Source: Blastomussa wellsi (Eukaryota; Cnidaria; Anthozoa; Scleractinia; Plerogyridae). Taken from it: a stretch of 64,000 nucleotides of DNA. The position numbers were made by a program, and so were the translations under genes. The stretch covers positions 24,172,963 through 24,236,962 of the forward strand of contig OX393568.1 in NCBI GenBank assembly GCA_947652115.1, given 5' to 3'. Below, one piece after another: positions 55,901 through 64,000 of this stretch (position 1 is the first letter of the stretch; each line of letters begins with the position of its first letter). The notes below the pieces were generated by a model. It did no database searches. It saw only the letters and a list, made by a program, of their open reading frames with translations, and was not told where the DNA came from.

Positions 55901-58554
55901 GTTGCCCATAACAAAAATGGCCACTTCTTGACAAAACGTCACCTCCTGCACCAACTGAAAGAGTTAACTGGATTTAGACCCCAATCTTACCTTTGCCCAA
56001 TTGGGTTTACTGTCTACGCAGTCTTGAGCATCTCTCAGCGCCTCTTCAGCTTTTCCCTGTCTTTTGTACATCAAAGATCGATTGGAAAGAATGGTCGCTT
56101 TGAGATCCTTTTCGTGTGGTGGCGTAAATTGCAGTGCAAGTGTATAACAGGCCGTCGCCAGGTCCAGTGAACTGGATTCTTTAGATAGATCATTTCCACG
56201 TTCCTTCCATCTTTCAGTCTCTTCCTGTGTCAGGAGATAAAAAATTTTTCAGATCAACCAAGTAAGCAGATGGACTTATGATTAACTGTCTTCGCCCCAT
56301 CTGTTTACAGGGGAATATTAAGACAAGGAGGACAAGAAAAGTGGTTTTGACGGTCACAATCGGTCTCAAGTGATAGCGGAAAATTTTTGCCCAAGCATAA
56401 AAGGCGTCCGTTATTGGTATCAACGGAGGGCAACCAACAGCAAAGTTTCAACTTTGAAGAGCCTTCTTAACTTATAAAGCTTTAACTTACAATCTAGCTA
56501 TCATGCACAGATCAAGAACGTTATGAGAATAATTGGTACACATTGACAATGTTCCTGTTGTCGAAACAATATCTTTTTGTAATGAAAACATTCAATTGTT
56601 TTATTCTTTTACAGAAGTCCGAAGAATAATCTTAAAAGAACATGCTAACTAGTCATGAATAAATACAACCTCGTAAGGCGGGAAGATGAGAGACCCTGGG
56701 AACAATGTTGGAATAAATTGCGATAGATGTGTTGCGTTAAACGCCACGTAGTTTTATAGATGTTACCTTAGATCTGTAGTATGGATTTGACTTGCAGCTC
56801 TCTTCACCTAGTTCCACCGCTTTCTTGTATTGTTTCAATTTGAAGTAAACAGTCGCTTGGTGACTTTCAACTGAACGCTTGAACTTCATCTTGGAACCGT
56901 CTTCGGGGTGAAGCAAAAGTGCTAAGTTGAAGTTCTTTATGGATTTCTCGTAGTTTTTGCTCTTCAAGAATGTAATAGCAACGCTCTTCCTTTCCTGAGC
57001 TACAGACTGAAACAAAAGCAACAGGACAATTTTATTACTTCAGCACTAACCAGAACTTCCTGTTATGTGCATTTTGAGTATTTATTTTCTTTACAGCGAA
57101 TGTGCTCTTGTAGCAAGATATAAAATTGCCAAAATTTGACATGAAACTAACGTACGCATGCAGGAAAAGAACTGCCTGTTTTGTGTTAGATTTCATAGCA
57201 TTTGGCCGGGCTTCAATATGATTTATATGGCGGCTTAACTGTACATAAAACTGAGAAATTAAAATTTTCCATACCCTCGCAAAATCAGCATCCAGTCTTT
57301 TAATTTCGTCCATTTCCCTTCTTGCTCCCGTTGTTTTTCCCATTTCAAATTGTGCAAAAGCTTTGCACAGGCAAGCTCTGGCTCTTGCAAAGGGGGACGT
57401 TTGGAAATATAAGGCAAAATTAGCACAGTTTTCAGCCAATAGGAAGTCGTTTTTCTGTAGGAGAAAATTGCCATGCTCTGTCCACTTCAATGATTCATCC
57501 TGAAACAATAAGAAATATGCATCGTTTCCTTGGTAAAATAGCTGATCATGAACAGAAAAGAAAATAAGCGCGAGCAATGTAATGACGGTGGAGCTGCATT
57601 ACATTTAATCTTTACGACAAAAATAATACTTGATGTTGGAGTTGCCACCTTTTGATACAAATTGCTCCGAGAATGTAAGTAGTGTATATACGTACATGTG
57701 TAGAAGAAACTGTCCACTCTTTGGTGGTCATCATAAGTTTAATTTTGCTCACTACCTCTTACAGTTTATGAACGTACAAACCGCCTTGAATATAGAATTT
57801 ATTACCGTATGATTTGTTGCTATTCTTTTGAGTTTCTTCCAGCTATGTAACTCACATTTTTCCAATGGTATGCTGACTAGATAGACCAAATGACCTGTTT
57901 CTAATTATTTTTTCACCATCCGTCAAAGCATTCGAAAGCAAAATAGAAATGAAATACCAAAAACTCTAGATTTAGACTAAGAAATGGTGCCGTTCAGAGT
58001 TTGTTGTGACCTGCCAAGAAGATAATTTTACTTTATTTAAGCAGCGCGTAATGCTTTGTTTTGCAAATGGAGACCATATAGCCGAAAACAAAACTCTCGG
58101 AAAAGTATACTTTGCTCAAACATTCCCTCGAACATCAATGAATCATGTTTATGTCAGCTGTTTAGTGAAAACACAAGTATTAAAACAGGTTGAAAAGGTT
58201 TACAAAGTCGTTTGCTTCAACAACTGTTACCTCGGCGAAAAAGTCGTCCCTTGGTAATCCGTGGCGCAACGCGTTATCCATTTCCTGCAGAGAAGCTTGG
58301 ATGCTACCTAACTGCCAGAAGCACTCTGCTCGGTCTAACAGGAACGGAGCAGCAAAGTGTTGAGGACAGTTCAAAGACTGCAGCTGAGCAAGGCCCATGG
58401 AGAACAAACGAAGGGCGTCATGATAGTCATGCAACTGCATGGCTCTTTTCCCCATCATGCCAAGATGGCGGAGATCTTGTAACGGGTTCATTCCCTCCAT
58501 TCGACCTGAGTTCAAACGCAGCAATATTCGTTTTGTTTTCATCGTTTCCTCCAT
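37994..58554 (-). CDS. TRANK1: TRANK1-like TPR/ankyrin protein with SF1 helicase domain
   Basis: Nineteen coding exons, all phases agreeing: 58554-58231, 57499-57275, 57006-56767, 56218-55991, 55437-55272, 54566-54172, 53165-52944, 51527-51297, 51034-50884, 50214-49829, 49187-48954, 48754-48524, 48398-48248, 47946-47524, 47012-43768, 43451-42807, 42686-39803, 39483-39100, 38178-37994. They total 10,950 nt, 3,649 aa (vertebrate TRANK1 about 2,900). TPR exons fill residues 1-340. A TPR-TPR-linker-ankyrin cassette then occurs three times (184-526, 527-856, 857-1202). The UvrD-like helicase follows: Walker A GRSGTGKTT (~1700), VDETQDF (~2089), FTGDTAQS (~2115), HNYRSH (~2168), KGLEFDD (~2266), YTAITRAR (~2348). 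Further on are a CCCH-type finger C-x8-C-x4-C-x3-H (~2860), an IQ motif (~3380), CxxC modules, a coiled coil (exon 18) and a basic tail (RRRRQKRKK). Role unknown; ATPase activity is plausible because the motifs are intact. Confidence 0.9.
49274..49598 (+). mobile_element. tRNA-derived SINE with (CAA)n tail
   Basis: The head reads as a tRNA-like sequence (GGTTAGCTCAGTAGCTAGAGCGCCGGACT..., truncated B box CGGGTTC). An unrelated body of ~240 bp and a CAACAACAACAAC tail at 49581-49597 follow. It sits in the intron between coding exons 10 and 11 of the TRANK1-like gene, on the opposite strand. Confidence 0.8.
53690..53900. repeat. G-rich dispersed repeat
   Basis: Contains two G-runs and a CGTACACCTATGCTGGTTAG border. 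It is a reverse-oriented relative of the poly-C repeat at 3299-3455. In an intron of the TRANK1-like gene. Confidence 0.6.
54733..54806. repeat. (TCAA)n/(TCAG)n microsatellite block
   Basis: Runs of CAAT and CAGT tetranucleotides in an intron of the TRANK1-like gene. Confidence 0.85.
54840..55115. repeat. Foldback repeat, relative of 37685-37930
   Basis: Arms CCGTGTTTACATAGCCTCAT and ATGAGGCTATGCAG..CTATGTAAACACGG surround a GAGACGCAGTCGAGGGTT centre. The right arm carries an extra GCAGTCTATG duplication. Confidence 0.85.
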
Positions 58555-59090
58555 TCAGCATGTCACATTATTTACAGGATGTATTCAAAGAAATCAAGAA
58601 TGTTGAAGGGTACAATATAGTAAACCCTATTTACCTTTTATATCATTTTTCGAAGACACAGACACACAATATTCAAGCTGTTGTGATGTCTAGCTGTTAG
58701 ACGTTTTCCCTAAACCAAGGAGAAAGTGGATTATAAGTTTCCGATGGGTTGCATTGGTTATCTGAAATTCGAGGGCGACAGTGGATACGCTTGTCACTAA
58801 AATAACTCAAAATGGATTCTTGACAAATTGAGGGCCTCCGAATTTTCAATGTATGCTCACTGTTACTTGTTACCCTTCGTAAATAAAGTTGAACTGTTTC
58901 GAGTTGTAATTGCCAAGGTCGGTTTTCACGCTCTTCTCGGAAACCTTTTTTATTATTTTATTAGGAGCAATAGAAATAATTATGACTTTAGAACGAATGC
59001 ATCCATTTAGAATCGGAACTTGATAATCATGCCCAGACCGATAGCTTCAAGCGTGTCTCGACGTGTCCGGAGTGAATGTCTTTCTTCGTT

Positions 59091-59163
59091 TACCCTGGGA
59101 GCAGAGTCTCCTCGATCTTCCCGATTTTTCTAGGAAGGTCGACGAGACTCTGCTCGCAGGGTA
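59091..59163. repeat. Short foldback, 31-bp arms
   Basis: 59091-59121 (TACCCTGGGAGCAGAGTCTC...) pairs with 59133-59163 with three mismatches. Confidence 0.9.
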
Positions 59164-61654
59164 TTCTTCGTTTGTCTTCAGACAACGATTTGTCGCATTC
59201 CCTTGGTGAAGGGGGGAGGGGTGGTGGCGGGAGTCGGGGATTACCAAATCCCCGTCCTATAGTGACCCAAATATCATTTTCCAGTGAAAAATACAGGTAA
59301 ATCCTAGTTCCCATTTTACCCCTTCGGGTCCCTGAAATTGGAACCAAGCATTTTCAATTTCCTGTAAACCAAAATGCTTTTTTAGGATGTTTCGATTTTG
59401 CATAATAAAACAAAACAAAATCGAATAAAACAATGCACGACGTATTTTTTTCATCCAAAGATGTCTGGCTGAGAGAGTATTTGCTAATATTTGGCCGATA
59501 AATTAGTGCTTTGGTGTAGCCGAAGTGGTAATGTTTTCAGCTGAAATTAGCGTTCCTTCTTCTCTAAATGTTTTATCCTCAGTGATTGTTTCATGGGAAT
59601 TCACATATATTTTCAATATACGCGACGTACATCAGTCAGTTGCAAGACTCACAATCTCCGCTCGTTTGTTGGCTTTACATGTTCTTGCTGTTTGCTCGTC
59701 CAGACCTATTTGATGAGGTAGCGATAGTAAAAGTATATTAAATGCTGATTACCCTGACAAATTAAAGGGTTATTTTAATAAAATGCTGATGGCGATTGAA
59801 CCTGTGTAAGTTTCTTGTTAGTTTGTGAAAACAGAAGTGTTTTGGTGCATTTGTGCAGTCACAGCTAATATTTAATCACATTCTGACCTTTCAAAAGCAC
59901 TGAATCCCATCATTCTATTGTTCGCTTATAGAAATTCTATATGCTGCTAGTACAGAAATGAATTCTAGCGTCGATCGGAGACTGCTTTTAAAGCAGGATG
60001 TGAATTTTCATCGAAGAAAAGCGCTGTACTGCGGCCAATTGCGTTTGACGTCAACCTCAATCATTCTTTGTCTAGCGTGGTAATTTTCACCCCAATCTTA
60101 TTCCTATGAAATTTCGCCTTCCTGTTGTATGTTTATGATATCGCGAATTTTATCGCCGAGGTCACCTTTAGTATAGACACTGAATACTTGTTTTCACGTA
60201 TTTCGAGTGCAGAGATGGGAATGACATAATTACAAGTGCACAAAATATCGAACTCACACCACATTATACGAGCGTAGAAATCGATTTCTCGGTTTATCCA
60301 CAGTCTCGTTACAAAATCCAGTACATTGGCCTATCTTCACTATGCTGTAAAGCTTAAGACAATTCATAAAATAAAAGAACTCTGTTTCGCTGAAACTGTT
60401 GATGATGGTCACTGGGGCTGTCGAAACGCATTCTGAAGCTCATTTATGTAGTAACTGTTGTCGTTGAAAGGTGTACTAATTTAAGAAACTTACCTGGCCT
60501 TGCAAAGACTCCCTGTTTCATTTAGTGTTTTTAAATGCTTTTAAACCGGGAATAGAGCGAACTCCCACATCTTGTGATCACTTCAATATGGAAAATATTC
60601 AAAATAGCACTTTAATTTCCGTCAACAAACCCAGGCAACCGTGACACATAGCCCTTATTAGCCAATAGATTTCGTGCCAAACTGAAACATCCATTGTTAT
60701 GACTACTTCGTCGGCTATTCATGTCACGGCAGGTTTTTCTAAGAAACCGAGCACCCATTTCCGAGAAAAAAATACTGCCAGTTTTGTAGCCATTTTTGTC
60801 TTGAAACCGAGTGAACGGGGCATCGCTCCAACTACACCATAGGTCCGCTGAGCGTGCATATTGCATGTGTAAATTGCTTTCGTTTCTCAGCCGATAGCCG
60901 ATTCGTGCTTCATCCCCGTAGAGTTTTATTCAGTGCCATTGAAGCGTGCAACACGAAGTTACATGAAATGTTCGAGAAAAGTGTTACTTTCTCTATCTCG
61001 TTGACCAATGGCCCGAGGAGTTATGCTAGTTGGGGCAGTGTTCCGATGCGGTCTTAATACCTCTGCCCCGATCAAGAAGGCTCAATTTTATTTCCCCTGA
61101 CCTGAAGTGAAGAGGATGTTAGCCAATTCTGGGAAATTTCAGTGGAATCGTAGGTGCCAGGTGGGACAAACTTTTTAATTTGTTTTCACGAGATCAGATT
61201 GCATTTATTTGCCCATTTCATATATTACTAATCAATGCCTTTCACCATAAATATTTTTTGGTATGATTCTCATTTCCACACATTTCCAAAATTACTCGAA
61301 CTTAACATGGACAAACTCTTAACTGCAAAAAGGTGAATGGAGGTGGTGATTGGTAAACTCCTAATAGCCGAGATGCCGATAGACCGTCGACAGCCCCTAC
61401 ATTTTCAACGCAAAAGGGTCGTCCCCAGGGCGCTTTACCATTCGCATTTGGGGCAGTACTACCGCTCTTTATCAGTTGATGCGACAATATTAGTATCAAA
61501 CAAATGCCCAATCATTGGTGAACATATTGTGGCTATTTTCATGACATTACTGGTTACCATAACAACAATATAAACTGTTAAAAACACCATTAATTAAACG
61601 AGCTCGGCGACCCCCAGTTTTATTACTGAATTTAGATCAGCATACAGCTTTTTG

Positions 61655-62036
61655 CAAAGTTAAAAAATTTCCTAGGAGCGGTTTCAGAGCCACCTTAAAA
61701 TTTTGAAAATTTAAGGTGGCTCTGAAACTGCTCCTAGGATTTTTTTTAATTGCAAAAAGTTGTATCTTTACAAGCTAAAAAATATTTGATAATAAAAACC
61801 GGGGATCATCGAGCTAGTTTTTGAGTTATAAGCACTTGTAAAGCTAAAATTAAGGATGTTTTAAACCGGTTATAACGTTGCTATGGTAACCAGTAACGTC
61901 AAGAAAATAATCACAACTTGTTCACTAATGATTGGGCATTTGTTTGATACCAATACCAACTGATAAAGAGTGAAAGCACTTACCCATCAAGGCATAAGAG
62001 CTGGCCCGTGCTGAAAACTTTTTTGAGCCACCTTAA
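61655..62036. repeat. Composite repeat: hairpin plus long element
   Basis: A near-perfect hairpin (CCTAGGAGCGGTTTCAGAGCC / GGCTCTGAAACTGCTCCTAGG, 61670-61738) leads into an element ending in GAGCCACCTTAAG at about 62023-62035. The GGTGGCTC ends thus form inverted termini. Its body is related to 37320-37665. Confidence 0.8.
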
Positions 62037-62553
62037 GAGGGAAGAAGAATCGCGTTCTCCTTCTCGTAATATTCAAGTTTTTGCATTATGCAAATTAATA
62101 GCCCATGACGTCATAAGTGGTTAAAGTGTGAGTCAAAACACAAATTCAATAATATCTCTGCAAATATTAGGGAACAACATCAGTTCCAAGTCTCAATTTT
62201 ATTCCCCAATTTTTTGCAGTTTATTTTGTGTTGACCTCACAAAGCAAGCACCAGCAGTCTAATTTGCATGATACAAAAACTTGAATGATTCTTACTAAAA
62301 AAACGTCATAAAACGTTCAAAACTTTGCAGTGAAATCACTGATATTTTTTATTTTAGAACAAGTTGGTGAAATAATATCGCTTGTAGACCATATGTTTAG
62401 CATTTTTTCAATTGTCACTGGGGTTTACTCGTACAAAGTATAATTGTAAATTAAATTCGATACAGAGAAAATTTAACGGTTTAATTCTGGCGGGGGAAAG
62501 GGGCCCATTTGTATAGCGCCAATTTTTATATCTTACACTGACATATAATTTTA

Positions 62554-63630
62554 CCCGGCGTATCCAATCGATGGAAATCGATGATCGGAAATCCAATCGA
62601 TCAATCGATATCAATCGATAAAATTAGTTAATTGGTATCGATTGGTATCGGCCAATCGATGACCAATCGATAACCACACAAAAACAGTTCATCGATTGGT
62701 ATCGATTGGCTCAGGGATCTCGAACAGACGTCACGCACACTACCTATTCGATCATCCGCCATTTTTAGGAAGCCCTGGGTACGAAGTCCGACCCAGTCTT
62801 CTCAACACAAAGAATATACCCCGTTGCACGTGTACTAGAATTACCCGCTTGCCCGCCATTGCCTTCCCGTGACATTATGTCTACACAAGACGTCGGGGTA
62901 GAGGCTTTGCTTAGCATAAGGGGCGTCGTGAAAGGATATCATCTTTGCCGTTTTGAGGTGCGTGTCGGCGAAGAGTTTACAGCAAACAAGAAGAGGGGAG
63001 AACGCGGAAACGCGTTTAGAGTGGTGAACCATCGTGGACAGCTCGGCCACCTCCAGTCCGAGCTTGTAGATCCTCTATGGCAATTACATGCAAATATTTC
63101 TGTGTAAGTGAATAATTTTTTTTATTAAAACTGCAAAAAACAATTCAAAATATTGTTGTATTTGCTCCTTTTGCTAGAACTGTGACAGGACCTCCATTTG
63201 ACGATACAAAGGGAAGATGGCGACGTGGAGGAGGTATAAATGTCCCTGTCAATGTTCAGGTTCGGCTTCCAGAACGGCAAGCTCGGGAGGTTAAACGAAA
63301 AGTTGAGATGTGTGGCTGTCAAGTAAAGTTGAGTCCAGCTGAGTGAAGTCCCAATGAGGTCCTCCGGCAAAGCTTAGCCAGTGGATGTTCCAAATTTACT
63401 TCATGCAAACGGGAATTTAACAAACCCTGAACACTTTTAAACCAATCGATACCAATCGATAACAATTTTTTATCGATTGGTATTGATAATCGATACCAAT
63501 CGATAACCACACGAATCTTCGCCATCGATTGGTCATCGATTATCAATACCAATCGATTAATTAATATCGATTGGTATCGATTGATATCGATTGTCATCGA
63601 TTATCGATTTCATCGATTGGATACCCCGGG
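62554..63630. mobile_element. 1,077-bp TIR element carrying a HIRAN-like gene
   Basis: The left end is CCCGGCGTATCCAATCGATG and the right end (reverse complement) CCCGGGGTATCCAATCGATG, one mismatch in 20, with pairing continuing through AAATCGAT. Direct duplications AATTTTA flank it exactly at 62547-62553 and 63631-63637 (7 bp; 8 bp if the next C is counted on both sides). Subterminal regions 62571-62712 and 63436-63620 are packed with CCAATCGAT/ATCGATTGG iterons and share CCAATCGATAACCACAC. The interior holds a two-exon gene and no transposase. Target-site length suits hAT-type or related cut-and-paste enzymes acting in trans; the superfamily is uncertain. Confidence 0.85.
62877..63346 (+). 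CDS. Small HIRAN-like domain protein within a TIR element
   Basis: Two exons, 62877-63103 and 63178-63346, joined across a 74-bp GT-AG intron (TCTGT|GTAAGTG ... TTGCTAG|AACTG), give 131 aa. The domain pattern resembles HIRAN-type beta domains: RGVVKGYH (15-22), GEEF at about 31, a GNAFRVVN core strand, then GQLGHLQSEL. A second block, VTVTGPP...RRGGGINVPVNVQV, resembles the C-terminal part of HIRAN-like proteins that are common in sponge and cnidarian genomes, as I recall. HIRAN domains bind single-stranded DNA ends. Function here is unknown. The gene lies wholly between inverted repeats and target duplications, so it is either cargo of, or a captured gene in, a mobile element. The family match is from memory of the pattern and is moderate. 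Confidence 0.6.
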
Positions 63631-64000
63631 AATTTTACAGTGCATATATAAACGATATCGCGGGGTCTATTGCGCACATTTGGAAACAAGGAAGTTTTCT
63701 TCAGTACTACTTTATGACGTTAAATGGATTAATTGAGCTGATAAGTAACAATCAGACACGTTTAACTATATGACCTACATCAATATACACTACAGGTGGA
63801 AAGCTAACACTTAAAATCAACAAAGTAAGCTCGTAAGCTCGTAACGAAAGTAAGTAACGTAAGTAAGCTCGGGCGAAATAAGTTCGACACAAGCAACATT
63901 CAGAATAGGTACATCAAAGTACTGCTCAACAGCTTATATGAGAAGGACGTTATAGGGTTTGAATATAGGTATTCAAACCTTTTTTGTCTTTGAAGACATT
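63631..64000. other. Right edge, no gene seen
   Basis: Begins with the right target-site duplication. At 63820-63880 short AGTAAGCTCGTAAGC-like repeats occur. Nothing coding is supported before the window ends. Confidence 0.5.

Larger units (their letters stand above)
58555..62553. other. Upstream region of the TRANK1-like gene, no gene seen
   Basis: About 4 kb without a supported coding region. It holds the presumed TRANK1-like promoter, a foldback (59091-59163) and a composite repeat (61655-62036). ORFs of 60-84 aa here are scattered, unrelated to any family I know, and have no splice partners. Confidence 0.5.

Noticed and set aside
55580..56170. 196-aa + strand ORF
   Set aside because: Crosses a poly-C low-complexity tract and then runs antisense through TRANK1-like exon 4; no family resemblance.

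Overview
The window is nuclear DNA of an intron-rich, AT-rich animal genome, most likely a cnidarian and probably an anthozoan such as a stony coral. The animal assignment rests on the gene families and their GT-AG introns. The coral suggestion rests on recalled similarity of the short foldback elements and tRNA-derived SINEs, so it is an inference. I rebuilt five conserved genes exon by exon by following reading frame and splice sites.

Layout from left to right. (1) 1-6.5 kb: three intronless ORFs on the + strand (81-893, 2204-3139, 4879-5490) encode basic, disordered-looking proteins of unknown function with a recurring Leu-Pro-x-aliphatic motif. (2) 6551-13373, minus: mitochondrial carnitine/acylcarnitine carrier (SLC25A20 type), 11 coding exons, 313 aa, with one GC-AG intron. 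(3) 14658-25551, minus: mitochondrial dihydrolipoamide dehydrogenase (DLD), 19 coding exons, 513 aa, complete. (4) 25552-25820: short head-to-head promoter with a YY1-like site, shared with (5) 25821-26600, plus: TMEM187-family membrane protein, intronless. (6) 27843-33052, minus: ELMO-domain GTPase-activating protein of the ELMOD1/2 type, 9 coding exons, 310 aa. (7) 33.1-38 kb: intergenic DNA full of repeats, with an orphan CCAAT/TATA promoter-like module and a Harbinger-like MITE. (8) 37994-58554, minus: a giant TRANK1-like protein of 3,649 aa in 19 coding exons, made of TPR and ankyrin cassettes followed by a UvrD-type superfamily 1 helicase. (9) 58.6-64 kb: mostly non-coding, ending in a compact 1,077-bp element (62554-63630) with terminal inverted repeats and a 7-bp target-site duplication. 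This element carries its own two-exon gene for a HIRAN-like protein.

Functionally, SLC25A20 (acylcarnitine import) and DLD (the E3 subunit of 2-oxoacid dehydrogenases) both serve mitochondrial carbon oxidation and lie in tandem. ELMOD2-type proteins regulate Arf/Arl GTPases. The TRANK1-like protein has no established molecular role. The most novel-looking items are the HIRAN-gene-bearing element, the triplicated TPR-TPR-linker-ankyrin exon cassette, and the three LP-motif ORFs. The introns are dense in foldback elements, several with exact arms or clear target-site duplications.
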